Assembly: GCA_943356415.1 (NCBI GenBank)
Contig: CALREW010000002.1
Location: 88,868-128,324 of the forward strand
DNA length: 39,457 nt
From: Candidatus Nomurabacteria bacterium
Lineage (GTDB): Bacteria; Patescibacteriota; Minisyncoccia; Phycocordibacterales; SBAW01
Reading direction: 5' to 3'
In this document: positions 28,107 to 37,585 of the stretch, piece after piece
Layout of the letters: each line of letters begins with the position of its first letter
How positions within the stretch are numbered: the first letter of the stretch is position 1
Notes under the pieces: model-generated
Database searches by the model: none
What the model was told of the DNA's origin: nothing
The model's input: only the letters and a program-made list of their open reading frames with translations
Translations under genes and position numbers: made by a program

Positions 28107-28920
28107 AGAGGCCTATGTGGCCGAAGTACGCCACTGCAGTGGCAAGAACAATAAAAGGACCGAACGGTACCTCGCTTTCCATTGTAACGCCGTGACTGCG
28201 CTTGCTGAAAGAGCTTACGAGAAGCAAGCCGAGGCCAAAGAGCGCTCCAATCCAAAATGAGAGCATGAAGGCCGCAGCCCCAGAAACAAGCCCGAGGAAG
28301 GCTCCGCACGCAAAAAAAAGTTTTGCGTCCCCGAGACCAATAAGACGCCCGCGCGAGATAACCCACAAAAGAGCGATGGGCACCGAAAGAACGAGCGCTC
28401 CAAGGACGCTGTCGGAGATGTCTATAGTGGTATATCCAAAGAAACTTGCCCCGAGTGCGATCAGTGCCGCAGCATATACGAACGCATCAGGAATAATGGT
28501 GTGCCGAAGGTCGTATACAGAAATAAAGAGAAGGATAGTAAAAAAACTGAGCACCACAATAAAAGAAGCGGTGTCACCCTGCGTTTCCATGAAAGAAAAT
28601 GCCGTGAGAACACCAGCTACCATTTCCACGATTGGGTACTGCGGAGATATGCCTGCTTTGCAGGATGCGCATTTACCTTTAAGGCCAAGATACGAAAGAA
28701 GCGGCACCAGATGAATAGCTTTCAAAGTCGTCCCACAAGAGAGGCACGCCGAACGACCCCACATGGAACGTCCTGTGTTGTAACGAAACGCGAGCGCATT
28801 AAGAAAGCTCCCGATAATGGTGCCGAAAACAAAAAGAATAATGACGTCGAGAGGCTCTATCACGCCTTTTAGTATACCTCCACACCAAGAGGCGCTGATG
28901 GGAGGTGTCCCTTTAAACAA
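28078..28920 (-). CDS. pilD: Prepilin peptidase (A24 family)
   Basis: GTIIGSFLNALAFR, CLSCGTTL...C.SC, SVYDLRHTIIPD, GLGDAKLFFACGAFLG. Confidence 0.95.
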   Translation of the reverse strand: MFKGTPPISASWCGGILKGVIEPLDVIILFVFGTIIGSFLNALAFRYNTGRSMWGRSACLSCGTTLKAIHLVPLLSYLGLKGKCASCKAGISPQYPIVEMVAGVLTAFSFMETQGDTASFIVVLSFFTILLFISVYDLRHTIIPDAFVYAAALIALGASFFGYTTIDISDSVLGALVLSVPIALLWVISRGRLIGLGDAKLFFACGAFLGLVSGAAAFMLSFWIGALFGLGLLLVSSFSKRSHGVTMESEVPFGPFIVLATAVAYFGHIGLYDILAFLAL

Positions 28921-28951
28921 ACAAACGCCCCATTGGGGCGTTTGTTTGTTT
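28915..28951. terminator. Terminator-like hairpin between the pilin gene and pilD
   Basis: aaacaaacaaacgcccc-att-ggggcgtttgtttgttt. Confidence 0.8.
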
Positions 28952-28965
28952 TGCTAGAAGAGAAC

Positions 28966-29427
28966 TTATGGACGGACGCAGTAGTACCCCGTGCTTGAGT
29001 CAGCGCAGGTCACACCGGTAACCACCGAACTGAGGTCAGTGTCGATGTCGTTGTTGAGGGCAGGATTTGCCGTGTCCTCAAGATCAGCCTGGATAACATA
29101 GCTCGGGCACTTAACCGAGGAGCTTGGCGTACATGCTGCAGATGCAGATGTAAGAGAACCATACTTATATGCGGATTGATCCTGCGGATCGGTGGGAACC
29201 GTCGAGATATACGTCGGAGCCAAAGACGAGAGCGCGGCCGGGTAGGTCGAGCTTGCGTCGTAGTAGAGCTCGAGTGCGTTCTGGATTTGCTTGACGTCAG
29301 CAACGCGACGAGAATCGCGAGACTTCTGGCGAGCGCTGTTAAGAGATGCGAGAACCACCGACGAGAGGATGCCGATGATGGCGATAACGACCAGGAGCTC
29401 GATGAGGGTAAAACCTCGCTTGCTCAT
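28966..29427 (-). CDS. pilA: Type IV major pilin-like protein
   Basis: MSKRGFTLIELLVVIAIIGILSSVVLASLNSARQKSRDSRRVADVKQIQNALELYY. Confidence 0.93.
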   Translation of the reverse strand: MSKRGFTLIELLVVIAIIGILSSVVLASLNSARQKSRDSRRVADVKQIQNALELYYDASSTYPAALSSLAPTYISTVPTDPQDQSAYKYGSLTSASAACTPSSSVKCPSYVIQADLEDTANPALNNDIDTDLSSVVTGVTCADSSTGYYCVRP

Positions 29428-29581
29428 ATTGATAGTTCTTCTAACGTTACTAATTCGACGACAACCGAAGAACGTACGTCACGTACGTTTCCGCCTAAGT
29501 ATAGCCAACTGAGGATACCGAGCTCCCCCTTGTGTGGATAACCCGCGCAACGTAGTAGCCACCAAAAAGCGGATGTCGATC

Positions 29582-30793
29582 TTATACCGACCCTGAGACG
29601 TTGTAGATAGGAATAAGCACTGCGGCAAGCAAGACACCGACGCCTAAGCCGAGTGCAACAATCATCACTGGCTCGATGAGGTTAACCAAGGTGTCGACGG
29701 CATTGGTGACTTCGCGACGGTAAAAGCGTGCAAGTTTTTCAAGAATACTCCCAACCTCGCCTGTTTCTTCTCCGACTTTCATCATCTGCACCATGATTGA
29801 AGGCATTTCTGGATATTTTGCGAACGACTCCGATATTGGGTTACCACTCTTCACACTTTCTATGGTTTCTTCCAAAATATCGCGGTACACACGCGAGCCA
29901 ACGACTGCAGCCGTTATCTCAAGCGCGCGGATGGTGTTAATGCCCGAGGAGAGCATAGCGTTAAGGTTGTCTGCAATGCGAGAAAGGTACAGTTTTTCGT
30001 AGAGAAGGCCCACAAAAGGAATGGAAAGCTTCAATTTGTCGAACGAACGAGCGCCCGCATCGGTGCGTATGTAGCGAGAGACGATAAGACCACCAACAAT
30101 AAGCAGGATAAGGAGGAAAATGCCGTAGTCGGTAAGGGCGTTTGAGAGTGCTATAACCACGCGGGTATAAAACGGTATTGGTTGTCCTGAATCAATCAAA
30201 ATTGCGCTCACTTTTGGAATAACAAGTGTGAGCATCAGCGCCATGACTGAGAAAAACGTCACGATAACAAACGCTGGGTAAATAAGGGCGTTACGCGCCT
30301 TTGACATAAGCTCGTAGTTTCGGTCGAGATAATCCGCCAAGAAAAGGAACGTTGCGTCGAGCTTACCGGATTCTTCACCCGCGCGGACCATATTTACGTA
30401 AAACTCAGAAAATATCTTCGGGTGCTTACTGAGCGCTTTGCTTATTTGGTTTCCCGCCTGCAAATCGTCGGAAACTTCGGTGAGAACACGTGCGAGGTAC
30501 GGTTTTTCTACCTGTTCAGCGAGAAGTCTGAAAACTCGCAACGCTGAAACCTGCGCCTCAAAAAGAGTCGCAATCTGACGCGACACAATAACCATGTCGC
30601 GGTTGCTCACCGTTTCAAAAAGAGAGATGGCGCCAATCGCAGCGAGGCCTTTTTTTGCTCCCTGCGCATCAATACCCACAATCGTGAGTCCCCGACGCTG
30701 CAGAGAGCTAATAGCAATATCTTGCGAAACCGCATCGACGGTTCCTTCAATGGTCTTGCCAGCTTGGTCTATTGCTTGGTAGGTGAAAAGCAT
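29582..30793 (-). CDS. pilC: Type IV pilus inner-membrane platform protein
   Basis: GspF/PilC family pattern, e.g. EEVGSILEKLARFYRREVTNAVDTLVNLIEPVMIVALGLGVG-type C-terminus. Confidence 0.95.
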   Translation of the reverse strand: MLFTYQAIDQAGKTIEGTVDAVSQDIAISSLQRRGLTIVGIDAQGAKKGLAAIGAISLFETVSNRDMVIVSRQIATLFEAQVSALRVFRLLAEQVEKPYLARVLTEVSDDLQAGNQISKALSKHPKIFSEFYVNMVRAGEESGKLDATFLFLADYLDRNYELMSKARNALIYPAFVIVTFFSVMALMLTLVIPKVSAILIDSGQPIPFYTRVVIALSNALTDYGIFLLILLIVGGLIVSRYIRTDAGARSFDKLKLSIPFVGLLYEKLYLSRIADNLNAMLSSGINTIRALEITAAVVGSRVYRDILEETIESVKSGNPISESFAKYPEMPSIMVQMMKVGEETGEVGSILEKLARFYRREVTNAVDTLVNLIEPVMIVALGLGVGVLLAAVLIPIYNVSGSV

Positions 30794-30796
30794 TGG

Positions 30797-31858
30797 TTAT
30801 ACCAACCGGTCGAGCGTCTGCGGGTTCCACGAGCGTGAGTAGGCCGTTTCGATCGTTATCTCACCCGCGCGAACCAGCTCGGCAAGCGATCGGTTCATAT
30901 CTATCATACCCTCCTCCCCCGAAGTCTCTATAACCGTATTTATTTCGTGGGTGCGGCGCTCACGGATCAAGTTCTGAACTGCGTTGTTGTTGATGAGAAG
31001 TTCACATGCGGGAATAAGACCTCCGGAAACTCGCGGCACCAGTCGCTGGGAGAATATGCCGATGAGTGAGCCTGCGAGTTGCACGCGTATCTGGTCTTGC
31101 CCTGCTGCAGGGAACGAGTCGATGATACGGTCGATTGTTTGTGCCGCATTGTTCGTGTGTAGCGTCGAGAACACGAGGTGCCCCGTCTCAGCTGCAGTAA
31201 CTGCCGTGGCGATGGTCTCCGGCGTACGCATCTCCCCTATCATAAGAACGTCGATATCTTCACGGAACACTGAAGCGAGCGCTGTTGGAAAATCGAGGGT
31301 ATCGGTGCGCACTTCGCGCTGATTAATGATTGATTTTTTGTCTTCAAAGAGATATTCAATGGGGTCTTCGATGGTAACGATATGCTCGGTTCGCGTGGTA
31401 TTAATACGCTCAATCATTGCAGCGAGCGTAGTCGTCTTTCCCTGACCCACCGGCCCCACCACCAAAAAGAATCCCTGGGTTTTGTCAGTGAAATTATTGA
31501 TGATTGACGGGATTTTTAATTCCTCAAGCGTTTTAATTTGTCGAGGAATAAGGCGCAATGCTGAACACATGTTTCCACGCTCGAAGTATGCGTGTCCACG
31601 AAAACGAGCTTGGTCTGCAAATGCAAATGAAAAATCGACTTCCCGCTTCTCAAGGAGACGCTTTTTAACCTCTGCCGTAAGCATCTCGCTTACGAGACCC
31701 TCCACATCCTGTGGCGAGAGTTTTTCTTCAGAAAGAAGTGGCACAAGGTTGCCTGAGACACGAATAACAGGATTATTTCCCGAGACCAAATGCAAGTCCG
31801 AGCCACCTTGTGAGATAACTGCGCCGATAAGTGTGTCGAGACGTTTTTTGTAATCCAT
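30797..31858 (-). CDS. pilT: Type IV pilus retraction ATPase
   Basis: GPVGQGKTTTLAAMIERIN, VTIEDPIEYLF, GEMRTPETIATAVTAAETGHLVFSTLHTNNA. Confidence 0.96.
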   Translation of the reverse strand: MDYKKRLDTLIGAVISQGGSDLHLVSGNNPVIRVSGNLVPLLSEEKLSPQDVEGLVSEMLTAEVKKRLLEKREVDFSFAFADQARFRGHAYFERGNMCSALRLIPRQIKTLEELKIPSIINNFTDKTQGFFLVVGPVGQGKTTTLAAMIERINTTRTEHIVTIEDPIEYLFEDKKSIINQREVRTDTLDFPTALASVFREDIDVLMIGEMRTPETIATAVTAAETGHLVFSTLHTNNAAQTIDRIIDSFPAAGQDQIRVQLAGSLIGIFSQRLVPRVSGGLIPACELLINNNAVQNLIRERRTHEINTVIETSGEEGMIDMNRSLAELVRAGEITIETAYSRSWNPQTLDRLV

Positions 31859-31871
31859 ACGACTGTACTAA

Positions 31872-32288
31872 TTAAACCGCTGCTAGCTCCATAACGCGCG
31901 CAACCACTTCGGAAGGGATCGTATTCGCCTTAACGATATATCCATGTGCACCAAGCGCTTTTGCTTTATCGACGTCGGTTTCTTGTCCTTCGTTACTGAG
32001 GGCTATTTTGATCGCGTTCGGAGCCAATTTCTCTTCGGCGAGCGCTCCCAGAAGGTCATATCCGTTTTGACCGGGCATCACCATGTCAAAAAGTATGATG
32101 CTCGGCACGAGACCCCCTCGAATGCGCTCAAGCGCCTCGGCGACAGAGCTCATTGGCTCGACCGTAAAACCTTGTTCGCGAAACTTCAGTGCGTACATAT
32201 CACGAAGGAATTGATCGTCATCGACTAGTACTACGATTTGTTCATGCGCCTGGGCTTTCTTGTCCATCTTGTTCTGGTATCGGCTCAA
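31872..32288 (-). CDS. Single-domain response regulator (receiver)
   Basis: VVLVDDDQFLRDMYALKFREQGF...ILFDMVMPGQNGYDLL; more likely start at 32267 (MDKKAQ). Confidence 0.92.
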   Translation of the reverse strand: MSRYQNKMDKKAQAHEQIVVLVDDDQFLRDMYALKFREQGFTVEPMSSVAEALERIRGGLVPSIILFDMVMPGQNGYDLLGALAEEKLAPNAIKIALSNEGQETDVDKAKALGAHGYIVKANTIPSEVVARVMELAAV

Positions 32289-34107
32289 TAACCGCTTCTG
32301 TGTCTCCCTCGATCATCTCAAAGGTTCCTCCAAGGGTATTTACCTCCTCAAATGGAACCGTGCCTTCTGTAGATCTGATGATAGCATGCTCCTTCATGGT
32401 CAACATGCCGTCTTTACGCGCAATCTTATAGAGCTGATCTTCCGGCTCATGCGCTAATATTGCTTTTTCAAGTTCGGGAGTCATTTCCATCATTTCAAAG
32501 ACGGCAGCTCGACCGCGCGTTCCATTTGGACACTCGGGCGTTGGGTGTAATCGCGTTATTTCTGAGAAAGATGGAAGACTTTTGCGGAATTCTGCCGGAA
32601 AATCTGCGAATTGTTCTGTAACCATTTCCTTAAGTGCACCTTCAACGGGTACACGTTTTCCTCCTCCAGGACACACGGTGCGCACCAAGCGCTGCGCGAT
32701 GCCTAAGATAAGCGTCGGCGGGATGAGGAATGGGTCAACGCCCATATCAAGCAGGCGCGGAACGATACCTGCTGCATTGTTGGTGTGAATGGTTGAAAGT
32801 ACGAGGTGGCCAGTAAGGGCGGCTTGCACGGCGAGCTGTGCGGTCTCTTTGTCACGAATTTCACCGACCATGATGATGTCCGGGTCTTGACGCAAGGTGG
32901 TACGCAACCCAGTTGCAAAGGTATATCCAATTTCCGGCCTCACCTGCGACTGCGCAACACCGGAAATGTTGTATTCGACCGGGTCTTCAAGAGAAAGTAC
33001 GTTCTTGTGCTCTCTATCTACCTCGTTGAGCATCGTATAGAGCGTCGTCGATTTACCAGAGCCAGTAGGCCCCGAGATAAGAATCATGCCGTACGGCTTT
33101 TTGATGGCGTCTTTAACTAGTTTAAGGTCGCGCGCGGAAAGACCGAGGCTCTCGAGTTTCCACTCTTTAACCTCGAGTCCGAGGATTCTCATCACCACTT
33201 TCTCTCCGTAGTAGGTTGGAAACGTAGAGACGCGGAAGTCTACTTTTTGTCCGTCAACGTGCGCTGAAAAGCGGCCGTCTTGCGGTTTGCGCTTCTCATC
33301 GAGACGCATGTTGGAGAGAACCTTGATGCGGGCAACGACTGACTGGTGCACTTTTGCTGGAAGCGTGAGCGATGTGGTGAGCGAACCGTCCACACGAAAT
33401 CGCACGCGGGAAAAGCCGACCATCGGCTCAATGTGAATGTCTGAAGCCATGCCCTCAATGGCGTAGCGGAGGATAGTTGCCACAATTTTCGTTACTGGGG
33501 CATCTTCCGTGATAGTCGGCGTTCCTCCACTTGAAGACTGCTGTGGCGTTACCTCATCGCTCTGCGGTATTGCTTCGACCAGCTGCTCGTCATCGAGATC
33601 TTTGCCTTTTCCTTTTTTGGCATCGTCATCAAGCTCTGTTTCAAGTTCGTTGAGGGCGCGTCCTACCTCACCGGTAATACCGCGGTATTGCTTTATGACC
33701 GTCGCAAAATCAGTCTCGCTTATGAGAAAAACTTTGTACGGCAAACCTACTTTCGATGATATGAAATTAAGCGCATCACGCGCCTCAATGTTGTCGGGGT
33801 CAACGAGCCCAATCTCAAGCACCTTATCGACAACGCCGAGCGGGATAAGTTTGTAGTACGAGGCCGACTCTTCAGGAACGTAGCGTAAAATATCAAACGC
33901 TATCTTGCTGCCGCCGATCTCACGAACCGGGATGCTGTAAAAATCACCCTTTACCTTGAGAATTTCAGATGCGCTCACGCCACTTTTCATCAGCGCTGCT
34001 TCCTCAGAAATGCCACTGGTGCGCATCTCTCCTTGAAGGGCATCAATCTGCGTGGGAGAAATGAGGCCCTTGTCAGATAAAAGTGCGAGGAGATTCATAC
34101 AAAACAT
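32242..34107 (-). CDS. pilB: Type IV pilus extension ATPase
   Basis: GPTGSGKSTTLYTMLNEVD, LSLEDPVEYNISGVAQSQVRPEIGYTFATGLRTTLRQDPDIIMVGEIRDKETA. Confidence 0.96.
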   Translation of the reverse strand: MFCMNLLALLSDKGLISPTQIDALQGEMRTSGISEEAALMKSGVSASEILKVKGDFYSIPVREIGGSKIAFDILRYVPEESASYYKLIPLGVVDKVLEIGLVDPDNIEARDALNFISSKVGLPYKVFLISETDFATVIKQYRGITGEVGRALNELETELDDDAKKGKGKDLDDEQLVEAIPQSDEVTPQQSSSGGTPTITEDAPVTKIVATILRYAIEGMASDIHIEPMVGFSRVRFRVDGSLTTSLTLPAKVHQSVVARIKVLSNMRLDEKRKPQDGRFSAHVDGQKVDFRVSTFPTYYGEKVVMRILGLEVKEWKLESLGLSARDLKLVKDAIKKPYGMILISGPTGSGKSTTLYTMLNEVDREHKNVLSLEDPVEYNISGVAQSQVRPEIGYTFATGLRTTLRQDPDIIMVGEIRDKETAQLAVQAALTGHLVLSTIHTNNAAGIVPRLLDMGVDPFLIPPTLILGIAQRLVRTVCPGGGKRVPVEGALKEMVTEQFADFPAEFRKSLPSFSEITRLHPTPECPNGTRGRAAVFEMMEMTPELEKAILAHEPEDQLYKIARKDGMLTMKEHAIIRSTEGTVPFEEVNTLGGTFEMIEGDTEAVIEPIPEQDGQESPGA

Positions 34108-34108
34108 T

Positions 34109-34131
34109 CTACCGCGCTTTTTGCGCGGTAG
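34109..34131. terminator. Hairpin upstream of pilB
   Basis: ctaccgcgc-ttttt-gcgcggtag. Confidence 0.55.
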
Positions 34132-34148
34132 TGCTCACAGTGCACAAA

Positions 34149-34490
34149 CTATCGGCGGGCAGGAGCGGGTGTGCGCGTACCTTGAGGAGAGAGTCGTTCG
34201 AATGGGTTTTGACGACCTACCGGCTGAAGCGGTATATCGACGCGAAAATCCACGAGCGAGGTGAATGCAGCGTCAGAGAAAATCGAATTATCCAGGGTAA
34301 TGCTGCGCAAATCACTCAACGTAAGGAGGAGTTCCCGACTCACTTTTGAGGTCGGCGTCGATGTAGAGGAGGTCGACGAGAGCGGCTGTGTTGAACTTCC
34401 GCTGTTATAAGCGAAGTAACCACCCACACCAAGCACTACAATGATGACTATCGCAGCAAGACCTTTGTTTTCTTTTACGTAATCAAGCAT
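34149..34490 (-). CDS. Small membrane-anchored protein in the pilus operon
   Basis: MLDYVKENKGLAAIVIIVVLGVGGYFAYNSG..., between pilB and pilO-like. Confidence 0.75.
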   Translation of the reverse strand: MLDYVKENKGLAAIVIIVVLGVGGYFAYNSGSSTQPLSSTSSTSTPTSKVSRELLLTLSDLRSITLDNSIFSDAAFTSLVDFRVDIPLQPVGRQNPFERLSPQGTRTPAPARR

Positions 34491-34494
34491 ATGG

Positions 34495-35046
34495 TTATCG
34501 GAGCCAGTAGGTCTTAACAGCGACTGCAAATTGCATAAGGTCTCCTTCTCCGACGCTAAAGCTGATTGAGTTGACGTCAACAACGCGCACCGAGCGCTCT
34601 AAATCAGAAAGGAAGCGCTGGAAGTCTTCGTAGCGCGCTGGCAGTGAGAACGAGAGCTCGACAGAGCCAACCTTGTCGCCCGATTCCCCCACCGCAGCGG
34701 AACTGCGCTCCTCGCGACCACTTTTAGGCGCGTTTACGGCGACATTTCTGATCCGGAGGCCATAGCGAGCGGCGATGGTATCAATATCAATAATGAGGCG
34801 AATATTGTCGACATTATCTGGCAACAAGCGTTCCAGTTTGCGGAGATCGTCGGGTGAGAACGTATTGCGCTTTGCAATAAGTTTATTACGCGTCTCTTGA
34901 AGTTCGCGAGATTTCGTCAACGCTTGATCGTATTCGGCTTCCTGAGTCCGAAGGGCTTTAACATCCTGATATTTTGGATCGGTGTACACGAAAAATATCG
35001 CGCCTGCCGCAATGGTCAAAATAAGGGGGATGATGAGTCTAAACAT
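34495..35046 (-). CDS. pilO: PilO-like pilus assembly protein
   Basis: N-terminal TM plus coiled coil, operon position. Confidence 0.75.
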   Translation of the reverse strand: MFRLIIPLILTIAAGAIFFVYTDPKYQDVKALRTQEAEYDQALTKSRELQETRNKLIAKRNTFSPDDLRKLERLLPDNVDNIRLIIDIDTIAARYGLRIRNVAVNAPKSGREERSSAAVGESGDKVGSVELSFSLPARYEDFQRFLSDLERSVRVVDVNSISFSVGEGDLMQFAVAVKTYWLR

Positions 35047-35049
35047 AGG

Positions 35050-35706
35050 TTATTGGGGGCGAGTGGGAGATGTAGATGCGGTTGGGTGCGTATCTGGTAC
35101 GGCAGAAGATGGGGAAAGTCCTCCCGCCAATACCGAACGGTAGGAAAGGAAACCTGAATCGACGTTCGCGCTCACGCTAAAGGAAACCCGTCCTGAATCT
35201 TGAACTGCAAAGCCGGAGAAGATGGCATTTTTAAGCGCGCGAGCTTTCCCTATCTCATCAGATTGGAGGGCAATATCGCTATACGTATTGGTTGTTCCAG
35301 AAAGACTGACCGTACTCTCTCCATCTGGCGTTCGAGAATATTCCATCTTATCAAGCGATACCGTTGATAGTGTGTGTTCGCTTAAAAGGTTGAATATCAC
35401 TGAAGGGGCGACATGGGTATCCAACACCTGCTTGGAATACTTCAAACGATCTTCGAGTCGCATCAAGTCCTGGATGGTGGCTGGCTCGAACGCTGCTCGA
35501 GCACGGGAAAGCTGATCACTCTTGCTTGAGATACTCTGCGTCAAGTATTGGCTATAGGCAAAAGAACCACCCGCAAGAGCCGCTGAAGCCAGAAAAAGCA
35601 GCAGTGCAACAAAAAAGAGCACGCCAACGCCACCACCACGCCGCGACGACGGTGTCGCCGCAATGGCTTTTTTAGGAATGAACGAGGTTCTCACCTGGGT
35701 ATCCAT
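35050..35706 (-). CDS. pilN: PilN-like pilus assembly protein
   Basis: Single TM, operon position between pilM and pilO. Confidence 0.7.
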   Translation of the reverse strand: MDTQVRTSFIPKKAIAATPSSRRGGGVGVLFFVALLLFLASAALAGGSFAYSQYLTQSISSKSDQLSRARAAFEPATIQDLMRLEDRLKYSKQVLDTHVAPSVIFNLLSEHTLSTVSLDKMEYSRTPDGESTVSLSGTTNTYSDIALQSDEIGKARALKNAIFSGFAVQDSGRVSFSVSANVDSGFLSYRSVLAGGLSPSSAVPDTHPTASTSPTRPQ

Positions 35707-35791
35707 TGAGATGTGCTTTCAGTATACAACGTCAACTATCAAGCGTCAGAAGTTTGACCGAGAGGAAGTGGATAGCTTGCGGAATCTTTGT

Positions 35792-36913
35792 TTACGAGAG
35801 TTCCTGCAAACGCCTTAGTGCCAAACCAACGGCAACAGAAAATTCTGGTCCCGCCTCTTGGAGTACGTCACCCAAGAATGCCGGGGCTTCAGTCTTGCCG
35901 AATGGGTCAGCGAGGGATACCTGCGCATCGAGTTTGCCTGACGCGTACTCTTTAAAGCCTTTGAGCGTGGCTCCCCCGCCAACGCAATGAATGACCTCAA
36001 TACTGGCATTCATGCGCGCTTCGTATGCAAGAATGACTCGGCTTATCTCGCTCATGATGAACTGCAGCGTGAGTTCGGTTGACTTGATGAGCTCAGGTTG
36101 TGTTTTGTCGGTAAGACCCTTAATCCGTTTGAGTTCTTCTGCTTTGTTGACCGGGACACCGAGCGCTTGGGAAATGGCGAGTGTTATGTCTTGGCTTCCA
36201 CGATTAATAATGTGCGACTCGCGGACAATGCCGCGCTCGACAATGTAGAGCTTTGTGGTGCCTGCACCAAAATCAAGAACGCCGACTGGTGCAATGCCGT
36301 GATCGAGCGATGCCCGCACCGAACTAAATACTTCTATTTCAAAAAAACTTGCATTAAGTGCTGCGCCCTCAACGATAGAGCGGTACTTCGAAATAGTGTC
36401 GTTATGTATTGCCACAAGAAGCACGCTCATTTTTTTACCGGATGCATCAGCGACGTTTGCGGCATGAGACTGTGATTCATCGGGCACCACAAACCAATCC
36501 AGCATGACTTCGCCGATGGGTACGGGGATGTACTTACGCGCCTCAATAGGAATCATCTGCGCGAGTTGCTTGTCGTTCACTTCTGGCACGCGAATAACTG
36601 ACACCAAGCTGGCCGAGTATGGAATGGAGAGCGATGCGTCAGTTGCATTGACATTGGCTTCCCGTAATACGTCCTTGAGCGCCTCGAGCGTCTTATCAAC
36701 CGGGAGGTTCGTTGCGCGTCCAACTTCAGTACCTCCATAGGGGCCCAGCGCGATGGCTCCGTACGTCTCGAGTATGGCCTTCCCCTTTTCGCGCCTTAGT
36801 TGCACCACCTTTATTGCAGAGGAGCCGATATCAATACCAACGACACTCGCAGTCTTGTCACTCGCGAAGTTTGAAAAAAGAGACGAAATCGAACTGAGCG
36901 AAAAAGCCGCCAT
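35792..36913 (-). CDS. pilM: Type IV pilus assembly ATPase
   Basis: VVGIDIGSSAIKVVQLRREKGKAILETYG; VLDFGAGTTKLYIVERG. Confidence 0.95.
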   Translation of the reverse strand: MAAFSLSSISSLFSNFASDKTASVVGIDIGSSAIKVVQLRREKGKAILETYGAIALGPYGGTEVGRATNLPVDKTLEALKDVLREANVNATDASLSIPYSASLVSVIRVPEVNDKQLAQMIPIEARKYIPVPIGEVMLDWFVVPDESQSHAANVADASGKKMSVLLVAIHNDTISKYRSIVEGAALNASFFEIEVFSSVRASLDHGIAPVGVLDFGAGTTKLYIVERGIVRESHIINRGSQDITLAISQALGVPVNKAEELKRIKGLTDKTQPELIKSTELTLQFIMSEISRVILAYEARMNASIEVIHCVGGGATLKGFKEYASGKLDAQVSLADPFGKTEAPAFLGDVLQEAGPEFSVAVGLALRRLQELS

Positions 36914-36931
36914 TGCTATGATTGTAGCATT

Positions 36932-37570
36932 ATGGGGGCAATTTTAAGCATATTTGAAACAATCTTCGACGCACTCTTCCCTCCTCGTAAAAGCGAACTC
37001 CTTTTACGGCATACGCCGGATATTTCCTTCGATCGCCTCGTGCGCCTCATTGTCCGGGAAGATGTTGAGGCACTTCTTCCATACGGAGACCCGCGGACGA
37101 TGGCTCTTATTTGGGAACTTAAGTATTACGGCTCAATGAAAGCGGCTCTCATCGGCGGCCGCGCACTTGCCTCTCATATAGAAGGACTGCTCGCCGAGGA
37201 AATGCTCGAGCGTCCAGTTCTTGTGGCTGTTCCCCTACATGCAACCCGTTTAAAAGAGCGCGGGTACAACCAGGCCGAGCGCCTGGCGCACGCATGCGCA
37301 GTTCGTCTAGGCCGTGCGGTTTCCTATGCACCAGAGGCACTTCTTCGCGTGCGTAAAACGGAGCGTCAGACAGATTTACCCAGACGAAAGCGGCTCGCCA
37401 ATGTACGCGGAGCCTTCGAAGTTGCGCGCCGGAGCGCAGTCGTTGGACGAACATGCATTCTTATAGATGACGTTCTTACAACCGGCTCAACGCTCTCTGA
37501 AGCGGCAGACGTTTTGCGCAAAGCGGGTGCACGACAAGTATTCCCTATTGCACTTGCCTATGCAGAATGA
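36932..37570 (+). CDS. comF: ComF family phosphoribosyltransferase-like protein
   Basis: RPVLVAVPLHATRLKERGYNQAERLA; CILIDDVLTTGSTLSEAADVLRKAGA. Confidence 0.93.
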   Translation: MGAILSIFETIFDALFPPRKSELLLRHTPDISFDRLVRLIVREDVEALLPYGDPRTMALIWELKYYGSMKAALIGGRALASHIEGLLAEEMLERPVLVAVPLHATRLKERGYNQAERLAHACAVRLGRAVSYAPEALLRVRKTERQTDLPRRKRLANVRGAFEVARRSAVVGRTCILIDDVLTTGSTLSEAADVLRKAGARQVFPIALAYAE

Positions 37571-37585
37571 CGACTAACAAAAGAC

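Noticed and set aside
25931-36913. Type IV pilus operon as a novel system
   Set aside because: Gene order and motifs match ordinary CPR type IV pilus clusters; the receiver-only regulator between pilB and pilT is mildly notable but not enough.
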